Source: an uncultured Lachnospiraceae bacterium (GTDB lineage Bacteria > Bacillota > Clostridia > Lachnospirales > Lachnospiraceae). From it: 64,000 bases of DNA. Shown here piece after piece: positions 53,622-62,921 of the stretch. The position numbers and the translations under genes are program-made. The notes under the pieces were generated by a model. It made no database searches. It was not told the origin of the DNA and was given only the letters and a program-made list of their open reading frames with translations. The DNA lies in NCBI GenBank assembly GCA_910586255.1, contig CAJUHR010000017.1, positions 1 through 64,000 of the forward strand. The letters are read 5' to 3'. Each line of letters opens with the position of its first letter. The stretch's first letter is position 1.

Positions 53622-55148
53622 TCAATTATCTTTTTCCCCAAAAAGCCTCTTTTTCCTCTCAATCATCTCATCCACTCTCTCAATATACTGCTCCACATTC
53701 TTCACCGTCTCCGCCCGCTCGATCCTATTCTCCCCGGATATCACCCGCTTGGTAGTGGTTCCGGCGCCGCAGCCGATGATGGTCTGCTGCTCCTCCATAA
53801 TGAGAATATTGTAAATACACGCCTTGCCAGGCTTTGCATAGCCTACGTTTTCAAAATTCCCGGCCATGTTCTTCTGTCGATACAGATAGTAGGGCAAAAG
53901 GCCCAGCTCTCTGGCATACCGGGCGGTCATGTCGATGATTTCCTGAGTGCCCACAATCCGGTAATCCTTGTAGACCTCCTTCATGGTATTGAGACGGGCC
54001 GCCCGCTTGATGGCCAGGGAATGTACAGTCAGACTGTCCGGGGCCAGGGCCTTGATCTCCTCCATAGTGTGCCGGACATCCTCCTCATTTTCCTCGGGAA
54101 GCCCCACGATCAGATCCATGTTAATGTTATCAAACCCAAGCTCTCTGGCCATGAAAAACCGTTCCTTTACCTCCTCCACCGTATGACGCCTCCCGATAAG
54201 ATCCAGGGTTTTCTGGTTCATGGTTTGAGGATTGATGGAAATACGGGTCACGCCGTAGCCTTTTAGCACCTCAAGCTTTTCTCTGGTAATACTGTCGGGC
54301 CGTCCTGCCTCCACGGTAAACTCCGCCGCCCCGGCGCAGTCAAAGGTTTTCGTCAGCTTTTCCATCAGCCTCTGTAAATGCCTTGCTGACAGAGATGTGG
54401 GTGTGCCGCCGCCCACATAGACACAGGAGGGATGACGTCCGGCCCGGTCTGCCACATAGTCCAGCTCCCGAAACAGTGCAGCCAGATACTCCTCCATGTG
54501 TCCCTCCCATTTGGCAATGGGGTAGGAAGTGAAGGAGCAGTACAGGCAGGTGGTAGGGCAAAAGGGGATTCCCACATAAAGACTGTAGCCGGCTTTTGCC
54601 CGAGAGTCCTGCGCACTTGTTGCCTCTGAGGGAATACAAGACAAAAGCTTCTGCTCCCGCATGGCAATTTCCACACACAGCCGGGCCTTTTCATCACTGG
54701 CAAAATACATTTCCTTCATATACCGGCAGATCTCTTCCCCGGCCATCCCCTCTCTGAGTTTGGTGAGGGCAATCTTGGCCGGACGAATCCCCGTCAGGGA
54801 ACCCCAGGGCAATCCCCGGCCGGTCAGAGCCTTTAATATCACATACAGCCGCCTCTTGATCTTGTTCTTTGTCTCCGTCCTGTTGTCATAATCCACGGGA
54901 ATCGGCTCGTCAAAATGATCCAGCTCCCTCTGCTCTGCCGGGGAATTGCCCCAGATCAGATGGGAATACTCCCCCCAGAACACAACCTGCATCCGAAACC
55001 ACCTTCGGCTCTCATCCAGCTTTCCGATCAGGCACAGCTCCTGTCCCGCCACCATCTCATATGCAAAAGACCTTCCTGGAAAAAAGGCCATCAAAAGCTC
55101 CCGTATATCCTGCTCGTAAGCATTATCATTTAATATAATTCCTATCAT
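53622..55148 (-). CDS. hemZ: Oxygen-independent coproporphyrinogen dehydrogenase HemZ
   Basis: 508 residues. Radical SAM cluster CPTTCLYCSF near residue 190 (Cx3Cx2C), SAM-binding VYVGGGTPTSL, NPQTMNQKTLDLIGRRHTVE and DNINMDLIVGLP. It has the extra N-terminal domain that distinguishes HemZ from HemN. It oxidises coproporphyrinogen without oxygen, or acts in related heme chemistry. ATG 55148 (MIGIILNDNAYEQDIR) is preferred because the family begins there; the ribosome site is weak. Confidence 0.88.
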   Translation of the reverse strand: MIGIILNDNAYEQDIRELLMAFFPGRSFAYEMVAGQELCLIGKLDESRRWFRMQVVFWGEYSHLIWGNSPAEQRELDHFDEPIPVDYDNRTETKNKIKRRLYVILKALTGRGLPWGSLTGIRPAKIALTKLREGMAGEEICRYMKEMYFASDEKARLCVEIAMREQKLLSCIPSEATSAQDSRAKAGYSLYVGIPFCPTTCLYCSFTSYPIAKWEGHMEEYLAALFRELDYVADRAGRHPSCVYVGGGTPTSLSARHLQRLMEKLTKTFDCAGAAEFTVEAGRPDSITREKLEVLKGYGVTRISINPQTMNQKTLDLIGRRHTVEEVKERFFMARELGFDNINMDLIVGLPEENEEDVRHTMEEIKALAPDSLTVHSLAIKRAARLNTMKEVYKDYRIVGTQEIIDMTARYARELGLLPYYLYRQKNMAGNFENVGYAKPGKACIYNILIMEEQQTIIGCGAGTTTKRVISGENRIERAETVKNVEQYIERVDEMIERKKRLFGEKDN

Positions 55149-55251
55149 GGTTTTCGTCTTCCGTTCTCCCTCTGTTTTGACCCCTTGTCTTATCCTGCCA
55201 GTCCGGCTAAGGCTCACTCATATCCGGCTGGAAGTCCCTGTTTTTGCTTTG

Positions 55252-55899
55252 TCATATTCCCCGATACGCTGCCACCGGATTGTACCGTTTCTCATGGGCA
55301 ATGGTGGTGGGCTCTCCATGGCCCGGATACACCATGGTATCCCCTGGAAGCACGAAAAGCTTCTCACGGATGGAGCAGACGATCTCTCTCATGCTTCCTG
55401 TAGGAAGATCCGTTCTTCCCAGAGAATCGGCAAACAAAGTATCCCCGCTGATAAGCACCTGTTCCGATTCAATATAATAGCACACCGAACCACAGGTATG
55501 GCCAGGCGTCTCCAACACCTTCCACGAAAATCCGATGAGGGAAAATGTGTCTCCATCCTTTGTCAGCACATCAGCCTCGATGGTAGTCTGATCCGTGCCC
55601 AGGGTTCCGGTCAGATTCAAAAAGGGATCCTGTAAAAGCCGGTCCTCCTCACGCCCTGCATACACTTTACAGGGAAAGGCCCGGCAGATATCCTTCACTG
55701 CCAGAATATGATCAAAATGCCCGTGTGTCAGAAGAATCGCCACTGGCGTCACCTGAAGCTCCCGGCATTTATTTAAGATGTAAGGGGCATTGTCCGCCGG
55801 GTCCGCCACCACCGCTTCTCTGGTTTTCTCATTAAAAACAAGATAACAATTGGTGCTGACATCTCCCAGCACAAAAGTCCGTATCCGAAAATCACTCAT
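55252..55899 (-). CDS. MBL-fold hydrolase, glyoxalase II-like
   Basis: 215 residues. Metal motif LTHGHFDHILAVKD, then GHTCGSVCYYI, ISGDTLFADSLGRTDLPTG and VYPGHGEPTTI. The single-domain size fits the YcbL/small glyoxalase II type rather than the two-domain eukaryotic enzyme. It lies between relA and hemZ on the same strand with short gaps, an order common in Clostridia. The true substrate is not known. Confidence 0.9.
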   Translation of the reverse strand: MSDFRIRTFVLGDVSTNCYLVFNEKTREAVVADPADNAPYILNKCRELQVTPVAILLTHGHFDHILAVKDICRAFPCKVYAGREEDRLLQDPFLNLTGTLGTDQTTIEADVLTKDGDTFSLIGFSWKVLETPGHTCGSVCYYIESEQVLISGDTLFADSLGRTDLPTGSMREIVCSIREKLFVLPGDTMVYPGHGEPTTIAHEKRYNPVAAYRGI

Positions 55900-55928
55900 G
55901 TTGTCCTCCCTGTCTATAAAAATCAGAA

Positions 55929-55945
55929 TTTCCTATGAAACAAGA
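55929..55945. repeat. 17-bp motif shared with 61810-61826
   Basis: TTTCCTATGAAACAAGA lies between relA and the MBL gene and is identical to 61810-61826. Its core GTTTC/GAAAC is palindromic in the second copy. Confidence 0.5.
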
Positions 55946-55973
55946 GAAAAGCGCTGGCCGCGCTCCCCCGCCG

Positions 55974-58256
55974 TCACCCGGCAGTCCGCTCAATATCCAG
56001 CACTCCCTCAATCTGTCTTATCTTATCTGTCAAACGGTTCAGCTCATCCTTGCCATGAATGTCAAAGGTCATGATAATAGTAGCTTTCCCCTGCTTGCTG
56101 GTACGCACATTTATAGAAGTAATATCTATCTGACGCTCCGTAAATACCTTGGATATATCCACAAAAATACCTATCCGGTTGTTGGCAAAAATCTGGATCT
56201 CCGTGGAATACCGCTCCTTGCTGTCATCGCCGCCCTCTGACTGCTGCCACTCCGCATCGATCAGCCTTACCCTCTCGTCCTCCGGCAGATTAATCACATT
56301 GATACAGTCCGTCCGGTGGATGGACACGCCCCGTCCCCGGGTGACAAAGCCCACGATCTCATCTCCCGGCACCGGGCTGCAGCAGCGGGAAAAGCGCACC
56401 GCCACATCATGAATCCCCTTCACCATTATGCCGCTCTTTGATTTTCTTGGCACCGGAACCTTGCTGCTGATTTCGCTGATTCCGTCCAGAATATTCTTGT
56501 CCGTAACCTGGCTTTTGAGCTTTTTGTTGCGCTCCTCCAGCATTTTGTTGATGACCTGGCCTTCCTTTAAGCCGCCGTGACCAATGGAGGCCAGCACAGA
56601 ATCCCAGTCCTTAAACGCATACCGGGCCATAACCTTTTCCTGAAATTCCGACTTGTTAAGCTCCGGAAAATTGATGCCCTTGCCCTTGCAGTAGCGATCA
56701 ATCATCTCCTTGCCCTTGATAATATTATCCTCTTTCAGCTCCGTCTTAAACCACTGATTGATTTTATTTCTGGCCTGAGTGCTTTTCACCAATGTGAGCC
56801 AATCCCGGCTGGGGCCCTTGGAATTCTGCGAGGTAATGATCTCAATTTGGTCTCCGTTTTGAATCACATAATCAATATTGACCAGCTTTCCGTTGACCCT
56901 GGCCCCCACCATCTTGTTGCCCACGGCGCTGTGGATGGCATAAGCAAAATCAATGGGCGTGGAGCCGCTGGGGAGATTTTTCACATCCCCTGATGGAGTA
57001 AAGCAGTAAACGCTGTCAGAGAACAGATCCAAATCACCCTTCACAAGGCTCAAAAACTCTCTGGAATCGTCCGTGTCCCGCTGCCACTCTAAAATCTGCC
57101 GCAGCCAGCTCATCTTAGCTTCCTCATCTCCTGCCGCAATCTTGCCGCTGCCGCTCTCCTTGTATTTCCAGTGGGCAGCGATTCCGTACTCAGCCGTCCG
57201 GTGCATCTCAAAGGTGCGGATCTGAATCTCAAAGGGCTGTCCGGTGCTGCCGATCAGGGTGGTGTGAAGAGACTGATACATGTTGGGCTTGGGCATGGCG
57301 ATATAATCCTTAAAACGGCCGGGAATTGGCTTATAGAGCTCATGGATCACCCCCAAAGCCGCATAACAATCCTTCACAGTCTCCACAATAATCCGCACAG
57401 CAAACAGATCATAGATCTGATCCAGGGTCTTATCCTGGTTCACCATCTTTTTATATATACTAAAGAAATGCTTCACCCGGCCGTCCACGCTGGCCTGGAT
57501 ATCCGCATCCATCATATGGTTCCTTACATCCTCCACAATATCCTGGACAAAGCCTTCCCTGGAATCCTTCCGCAAATTCACCTTTTCTACTAAATCAAAG
57601 TAAATCTCCGGCTTTAAAAACCGCAGAGAAAGATCATCTAACTCTGTCTTTATCCGGGAAATACCCAGCCGGTCTGCAATAGGGGCATAGATCTCCAGGG
57701 TCTCCCTGGCCTTCTCCTTCTGCTTGGCAGGCTTCCAGAATTCTCCGGTCCGCATGTTGTGGAGACGATCCGCCAATTTGATAATGATCACACGAATATC
57801 CCGGGCCATGGCAAGGAACATCTTCCGAAGATTCTCCGCCTGAATCTCCACCTTGTCCTTATCCCAGGATAGCTGGGTCAGCTTGGTAACCCCATCCACC
57901 AGAAACGCCACCTCAGAGCCAAACTCCCGGGTGGTGTCCTCTAAAGTCATGGCCGTATCCTCCACCACATCGTGAAGAAGGCCTGCGGCAATGGTCTCCT
58001 TATCCATCTCCAGATCCGCCAGAATAATCGCCACACATAAGGGATGGATAATATAGGGCTCCCCCGATTTGCGCTTCTGTTCCTTATGAGCATCCTGGGC
58101 AATCCGGTATGCTTTTTCTATCATGGAGATATCATCGGACGGATGATATTTGCGGATGGTTCTGATCAGCTTCTGGTACAACTCCTCCGGACTGGTAAAA
58201 TCCGCGGGATTCTCCAGCTCGATGTCCATTTTCTTATCTGTACGTTCATTCGCCAT
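55974..58256 (-). CDS. relA: Bifunctional (p)ppGpp synthetase/hydrolase
   Basis: 760 residues, Rel type. HD hydrolase domain (AAGLLHDVVEDTAMTLEDTT near 75), synthetase (AMPKPNMYQSLHTTLIGSTG; RTAEYGIAAHWKYKE), TGS domain (VYCFTPSGDVKNLPSGSTPI), a zinc-finger-like RFSRCCSPVPGDEIVG, and a C-terminal ACT domain (IFVDISKVFTERQIDITSIN). All domains are present, so both activities are expected. ATG 58256 (MANERTDKK) is preferred over the in-frame upstream extension, which runs through non-coding sequence. Confidence 0.96.
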   Translation of the reverse strand: MANERTDKKMDIELENPADFTSPEELYQKLIRTIRKYHPSDDISMIEKAYRIAQDAHKEQKRKSGEPYIIHPLCVAIILADLEMDKETIAAGLLHDVVEDTAMTLEDTTREFGSEVAFLVDGVTKLTQLSWDKDKVEIQAENLRKMFLAMARDIRVIIIKLADRLHNMRTGEFWKPAKQKEKARETLEIYAPIADRLGISRIKTELDDLSLRFLKPEIYFDLVEKVNLRKDSREGFVQDIVEDVRNHMMDADIQASVDGRVKHFFSIYKKMVNQDKTLDQIYDLFAVRIIVETVKDCYAALGVIHELYKPIPGRFKDYIAMPKPNMYQSLHTTLIGSTGQPFEIQIRTFEMHRTAEYGIAAHWKYKESGSGKIAAGDEEAKMSWLRQILEWQRDTDDSREFLSLVKGDLDLFSDSVYCFTPSGDVKNLPSGSTPIDFAYAIHSAVGNKMVGARVNGKLVNIDYVIQNGDQIEIITSQNSKGPSRDWLTLVKSTQARNKINQWFKTELKEDNIIKGKEMIDRYCKGKGINFPELNKSEFQEKVMARYAFKDWDSVLASIGHGGLKEGQVINKMLEERNKKLKSQVTDKNILDGISEISSKVPVPRKSKSGIMVKGIHDVAVRFSRCCSPVPGDEIVGFVTRGRGVSIHRTDCINVINLPEDERVRLIDAEWQQSEGGDDSKERYSTEIQIFANNRIGIFVDISKVFTERQIDITSINVRTSKQGKATIIMTFDIHGKDELNRLTDKIRQIEGVLDIERTAG

Positions 58257-58571
58257 AAAAACAGCCACCTTTTCTGAGCATGTTATCCCTACATTATAAT
58301 TATATTTGTCGGAAAATGCAAGGGGGGATTCCGTCCGGCCGCGGAAAATACAGGGCAAATCTCTCCAAAAATCCCCGAAAAATCTTTGAAAAGCTACCGG
58401 AAGGCCTTGTTTTGTCCCTTTTTTTCGCAAAAAACAGGGAAAACCGCCCATGGCGGCTCCCTGCCCGTTTCACTTTTTCTGCATATTTCACAGATTTTTC
58501 AGGGGACTTCACCGTGCTCTCGCGCTGCGTTTTCCAGACCTGTCCGCCGGCTGCCCCCTTACGATACCCCG
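58257..58571. other. Gap between cbiC and relA
   Basis: Contains the cobalamin-operon terminator at 58427-58463 and presumably the relA promoter; no gene is seen. Confidence 0.5.
58427..58463 (-). terminator. Terminator of the cobalamin operon
   Basis: On the minus strand, CAGGGAGCCGCC, loop, GGCGGTTTTCCCTG and then TTTTTTG. Strong stem and T-run about 110 bp after cbiC. Confidence 0.8.
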
Positions 58572-59213
58572 TCAGCCCTGTCTGTCTACCAGCTGATACA
58601 GCAGTGCATTGCAGATGGCAGCGGCAATATTGCTTCCGCCCTTTCTTCCCCTGGCCACAATGCAAGGAACCTTCATGTCACACAAAAGCTCCTTGGAGTC
58701 TGTCACATTGACAAAGCCCACCGGCACTCCGATGACAAGGGCAGGAGAGACTTTCTGCTCCTTTATCAGCTCACAGAGGCGGATCAGCGCCGTAGGCGCG
58801 TTGCCCACGGCAAAAATCACAGGGCCCTCTATGGAGGCCGCCCGCTCCATACTGACAACGGCGCGGGTAATTCCCCGGGCCTTTGCCTCCTGTGCCACGT
58901 CCTCCTCCCCCATAAAGCACCGCACCGAGCCCCCCAGCTTTCCAAGGGCTGCCTTGTTGATGCCTGCCGCCGCCATGGCCGTGTCCGTGACAATGAGCGC
59001 CCCCTCTCTCAGGGCCTTTTTCCCCCCCTCTACCGCCTCTGGCGAAAAATACAGATTGGCTGCATAGTCGAAATCCGCGGAGGTATGGATGCATCGTTTT
59101 ACCACCGCCAGCTCTCCGGGTGTCCAGTCGCCGGCAGGCATCTCCTGCTCTATGATCTTCATGCTCCGGCTCTCGATGTCCTCCGGGCGCGCCCACTCTA
59201 TATGTTTTAGCAT
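58572..59213 (-). CDS. cbiC: Precorrin-8X / cobalt-precorrin-8 methylmutase
   Basis: 213 residues. It moves the methyl group from C-11 to C-12 to form (hydrogeno)cobyrinate. Text: RPEDIESRSMKIIEQEM at the start with the active His further on in VVKRCIHTSADFDY, VTDTAMAAAGINK, and VIGVPVGFVNVTDSKELL. It is the last gene of the visible cobalamin run, 2 bp after cbiP. Confidence 0.93.
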   Translation of the reverse strand: MLKHIEWARPEDIESRSMKIIEQEMPAGDWTPGELAVVKRCIHTSADFDYAANLYFSPEAVEGGKKALREGALIVTDTAMAAAGINKAALGKLGGSVRCFMGEEDVAQEAKARGITRAVVSMERAASIEGPVIFAVGNAPTALIRLCELIKEQKVSPALVIGVPVGFVNVTDSKELLCDMKVPCIVARGRKGGSNIAAAICNALLYQLVDRQG

Positions 59214-59215
59214 CT

Positions 59216-60838
59216 TTATCCCTCCTGCAAAGCTTCTTCTGTCTTTTCCTTCTTAGCCCCGGGCGCGGGCATCCCCAATATCTCATAAATCTTATTCATG
59301 TCCAGAGAATTTCTCACCAAATCCGCCAGTTTATCATACTGTCTTTCCTTGTACTCCTCCGGGGATTCTGTTTTCCGGTTTCCGGCCAATGTCCAGGCCT
59401 TCGCAAACTCCGCGCCTTTTTGAGCGGCCAGATTCTTAAGGAGGGCTTCCGCCACGGTTTTATTGTCAAACAGACCGTGAAGATAGCTTCCGAAAACCCG
59501 TCCGTCTCTTCCCTCCATCCCGTCAGGACGGCCATCCGAGAGGGTTATCCTGTAAACCGTCTGCCCGTCACCGGCCCGGCCGTCTGTCAGCCTGGTTTCC
59601 CCCATGTGGATCTCATAGCCCTCCACGGCTTCCCTTTCATTCCCGGCAAACATCCGGCTCTCCCCGGACAGGGCGCCTGCAATCCGGGTGCGCGTCTTTT
59701 GTCTGGCAAACAAGGTCTCTGCCGGCATCAGCCCCATTCCTCTCATCACGCTTCCCTTTTCCCCTTCCACCCCGTCCGGATCCGAAAGCCACTCTCCCAT
59801 CATCTGATAGCCGCCGCATATGCCGATCACCCGGCTTCTTTTTTCCTCCGCCAGACGGCAGATAGCTTCCTCCAGACCGGTCTCCCGCAGCCAGGTCAGA
59901 TCTGCCATGGTGCTTTTCGTGCCGGGAAGGATGATCAGATCCGGCTTTTTCAGCCGGGATAGCTGAGTTACATACCGCAGGCAGACGCCCGGGTGTCTTT
60001 CCAACACGTTAAAATCCGTAAAGTTTGATATGTGGGGAAGGCGGATTACAACAATGTCCAATGCCGAAAGGGCTTTTTCTTTTACCCCATTGCTTTTCCT
60101 CTCTGTCTGGTTCAGCCTTTCTGCCAAGCTGTCCTCGTCATCTAAGTCGATCTCTCCCATGGGAATCACCCCGACCACCGGGATTTGCAGCATTTGTTCG
60201 ATCATCCGCAGCCCCGGCTCCAAAAGCGTTTTGTCTCCCCGGAATTTATTTATGATCAGCCCCTTGATCCGGGCCCGCTCCTCCGGCTCCAAAAGCATCA
60301 CCGTCCCGTAGAGAGACGCAAACACGCCTCCCCGGTCAATGTCCCCCACCAGAAGCACTGGTGCATCCGCAAGCCTGGACATCCCCATATTTACAATGTC
60401 ATGCTCCCTCAGATTGATCTCTGCCGGACTGCCGGCTCCCTCCAGCACGATCACCTCATACTGCTCTTCCAGTCTCTCTAAGGCCTGCCGGATCACGGGG
60501 ATAAACCGGAGCTTTCTTTTGTAGTAATCCATGGCCTTCCAGTTGCCTGCCACCTCCCCGCGGACAATGACCTGACTGCCCATATGGCTGACCGGCTTTA
60601 GGAGAATCGGATTCATATCTACCGTTGGCCGTATTCCAGCGGCCTCCGCCTGCATAGCCTGGGCCCGCCCGATCTCAAGCCCGTCCTCCGTAATGTAGGA
60701 ATTGAGCGCCATATTCTGAGACTTAAAGGGAGCGGTCCCATATCCGTCCTGCCTGAAAATCCGGCACAGCGCCGCCACCAGAAAGCTTTTGCCGGAATTG
60801 GACATGGTTCCCTGAATCATGATTTTTTTTGCTGGCAT
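59216..60838 (-). CDS. cbiP: Cobyric acid synthase
   Basis: 540 residues. ATP-dependent amidation of cobyrinic a,c-diamide side chains. N-terminal DethioBS-like ATPase (MIQGTMSNSGKSFLVAALCR, PFKSQNMALNSYIT) and C-terminal glutamine amidotransferase with GICGGYQMMG (nucleophile Cys) and YLHGLFDN (His). ATG 60838 is chosen with GGAGGG upstream. It continues the cobM-cbiP-cbiC order. Also known as cobQ. Confidence 0.95.
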   Translation of the reverse strand: MPAKKIMIQGTMSNSGKSFLVAALCRIFRQDGYGTAPFKSQNMALNSYITEDGLEIGRAQAMQAEAAGIRPTVDMNPILLKPVSHMGSQVIVRGEVAGNWKAMDYYKRKLRFIPVIRQALERLEEQYEVIVLEGAGSPAEINLREHDIVNMGMSRLADAPVLLVGDIDRGGVFASLYGTVMLLEPEERARIKGLIINKFRGDKTLLEPGLRMIEQMLQIPVVGVIPMGEIDLDDEDSLAERLNQTERKSNGVKEKALSALDIVVIRLPHISNFTDFNVLERHPGVCLRYVTQLSRLKKPDLIILPGTKSTMADLTWLRETGLEEAICRLAEEKRSRVIGICGGYQMMGEWLSDPDGVEGEKGSVMRGMGLMPAETLFARQKTRTRIAGALSGESRMFAGNEREAVEGYEIHMGETRLTDGRAGDGQTVYRITLSDGRPDGMEGRDGRVFGSYLHGLFDNKTVAEALLKNLAAQKGAEFAKAWTLAGNRKTESPEEYKERQYDKLADLVRNSLDMNKIYEILGMPAPGAKKEKTEEALQEG

Positions 60839-60881
60839 TTTGGGCCCTCCGATTGTTCGTAACGGTTTGATACCTCCACAG

Positions 60882-61658
60882 TTACAATGATTCTTTATCA
60901 CTTCCCGTTCCGGATGTCCGGTATCCGTGGCTGAAGCTCTCGTCATACAGTCTGGACAGGCAAAAATCGTCTCCCAGAAATCCTCCCACCACCACCAGAG
61001 CAGTCCTTTGTATCCCCGCGGACCGGACCCTTTCTGCCAGATCCTCCAGAGTTCCCCGCACGATTTTCTCATCCTTCCAGGAAGCCTTATAGACCACGGC
61101 TGCCGGTGTATCCGGCTCATATCCGCCCCTTTGCAAACGGCTACAGAGCTCATGGATCCGGCCCGCGCTTAAGAAAATCACCATGGTTGCCCCATGGCCT
61201 GCCAGCTTTTCGATCTGCTCCCTCTCCGGTACCGGCGTCCGGCCCTCCATTCTGGTGAGAATCACCGTCTGGCTGACCCCCGGAAGCGTGTATTCTCTTT
61301 TTAAGGACGCGGCCGCGGCCAGAAAGGAGCTGACCCCCGGAACCACCTCATAGGGGATCCCCAGCCTCTCAAGCTCCGCCATCTGTTCCCGGATTGCCCC
61401 GTAAAGAGAGGGATCTCCCGTGTGAACCCGCACCGTCAGCTTTCCTGCCCGCTCCCCCTCAGCCATCACCTCAATCACCTGGGGAAGAGTCATGGAAGCG
61501 CTGTTATGGATTTCTGCCTGGGGCTTTGCCCCATGAAGCACCTGGGGATTCACCAGAGAGCCGGCATAAATTATGATATCCGCCTTCTCAATCATCCTTT
61601 TTGCCTTCACCGTAATAAGCTCCGGATCCCCCGGCCCTGCTCCGATAAAATACACCAT
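60882..61658 (-). CDS. cobM: Precorrin-4 / cobalt-precorrin-4 C11-methyltransferase
   Basis: 258 residues of the SAM-dependent tetrapyrrole methylase fold: MVYFIGAGPGDPELITVKAK, IIYAGSLVN, VRVHTGDPSLYGAIREQM, PYEVVPGVSSFLAAAASL. In anaerobic organisms this gene is also called cbiF. It lies 43 bp upstream of cbiP and follows cobT after a 190-bp gap filled by hairpins. Confidence 0.93.
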   Translation of the reverse strand: MVYFIGAGPGDPELITVKAKRMIEKADIIIYAGSLVNPQVLHGAKPQAEIHNSASMTLPQVIEVMAEGERAGKLTVRVHTGDPSLYGAIREQMAELERLGIPYEVVPGVSSFLAAAASLKREYTLPGVSQTVILTRMEGRTPVPEREQIEKLAGHGATMVIFLSAGRIHELCSRLQRGGYEPDTPAAVVYKASWKDEKIVRGTLEDLAERVRSAGIQRTALVVVGGFLGDDFCLSRLYDESFSHGYRTSGTGSDKESL

Positions 61659-61700
61659 ATGTTGCCTACTCCCCTCTCTATTCTAAAGAATCTTGAACAA

Positions 61701-61826
61701 AGAGTCCGGCTTGCCGGACTCTCGCGCCGGAGCGCGGCTGCGACAGCAGCCATCTTCCTTTGCGCGAAGTGCGCATCCTCGCGGAGCGTTTTTGTTTTAT
61801 AGGACGCAGTTTCCTATGAAACAAGA
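61701..61826. repeat. Structured intergenic element between cobT and cobM
   Basis: Begins with a perfect 10-bp inverted repeat AGAGTCCGGC/GCCGGACTCT (61701-61722), continues with GC-rich short hairpins (GGCTG/CAGCC, TGCGC/GCGCA) and ends with GTTTCCTATGAAACAAGA, 17 bases of which recur at 55929. It looks like an interspersed structured repeat; the first hairpin with its minus-strand TTTGTT may also terminate or attenuate. Confidence 0.5.
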
Positions 61827-61847
61827 AATAACCTGCTGTTTTGATTC

Positions 61848-62921
61848 CTAAAACCTTTTATACGCCTCGATGTGGATGTCAGAAAATGTCTTGTTCTGCC
61901 GGTACACGGCCTCGGCCATGTCCAAAAGAGGAAACAAAAGCACGGCCCCGGTGCCCTCCCCCAGGGCCAGTCTTCCATGGACCAATGGCTCCAATCCCAG
62001 CCTTTTAAGGCCCTCCACACAGGCAGGCTCCCTGCCCACATGGGACGCCAGCAGATAGTCCGTCACCAGCGGACACAGCTTCTGAGCCACCAGGGCTGCT
62101 GACACGGAGATCATCCCGTCAAGCACCACCGGCATATGGTAAACAGCCCCGCCCAGCATAAGCCCGCACATTCCGGCAATGTCAAAGCCGCCCAAAGAGG
62201 CCAGAACCTTAAGGGGATTTTCCGGATCCGGATGATGGAGGGCGATAGCCTCCCGGATCACCTGGAGCTTTCTTTTCAGCCCCTCATCCGAGAGACCGGC
62301 TCCTCTTCCCGTCACAAGCTCCGGTTCCAAGCCCAGCATTACACTGGCAATAGCGCTTCCGGTAGTGGTGTTTCCGATTCCCATCTCTCCCACAGCCAGA
62401 ATGTGATAGCCCGCATCCTTCATTCCCGCAGCTATGCGGATTCCCTCGTGAATCGCCGCCAATGCCTGCTCCAAAGTCATGGCAGGCTCTCTCAGAAGAT
62501 TGGCCGTGCCCGGACCTATCTTGCAGACACGCACCCCCGGCTCCTCAATATCCCCGGCTACTCCTATATCCACCGGAAGCACATCCGCCCCGGCCACTGA
62601 CGCCATCCGGTTGACACTGGCCAAGCCTCTGGCAAAATTCTTTGTCACCACTGCCGTCACACTGCTGTCTGTCTGGGTAACTCCCTCTGCCACCACCCCG
62701 TTATCTGCACAGAACACCACAACGCCCTTTCTCTCCAGGCAGATATCCTCATCTCGGACGATGCCGGCAAGCTTTGTTATCAGCTCCTCCAAAAGCCCCA
62801 GTCCCCCGATTGGCTTTGCGATGCCGTCCCAGCGCCTCCTGCTGGCCTCCATGATTTGTATGTTCGCAGGGCGGACATTTTTACAAAGACAGTCCAGCTG
62901 CTGCCGGTAATATCGTTCCAT
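61848..62921 (-). CDS. cobT: Nicotinate-nucleotide:dimethylbenzimidazole phosphoribosyltransferase
   Basis: 357 residues. It activates the lower ligand base for cobalamin assembly. Text: RRRWDGIAKPIGGLGLLEEL, VVFCADNGVVAEGVTQTDSS, AVGEMGIGNTTTGSAIASVM and VHGRLALGEGTGAVL with the catalytic Glu. Its start lies within the last codons of cobJ (41-bp overlap), so the two are translationally coupled. Confidence 0.95.
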   Translation of the reverse strand: MERYYRQQLDCLCKNVRPANIQIMEASRRRWDGIAKPIGGLGLLEELITKLAGIVRDEDICLERKGVVVFCADNGVVAEGVTQTDSSVTAVVTKNFARGLASVNRMASVAGADVLPVDIGVAGDIEEPGVRVCKIGPGTANLLREPAMTLEQALAAIHEGIRIAAGMKDAGYHILAVGEMGIGNTTTGSAIASVMLGLEPELVTGRGAGLSDEGLKRKLQVIREAIALHHPDPENPLKVLASLGGFDIAGMCGLMLGGAVYHMPVVLDGMISVSAALVAQKLCPLVTDYLLASHVGREPACVEGLKRLGLEPLVHGRLALGEGTGAVLLFPLLDMAEAVYRQNKTFSDIHIEAYKRF

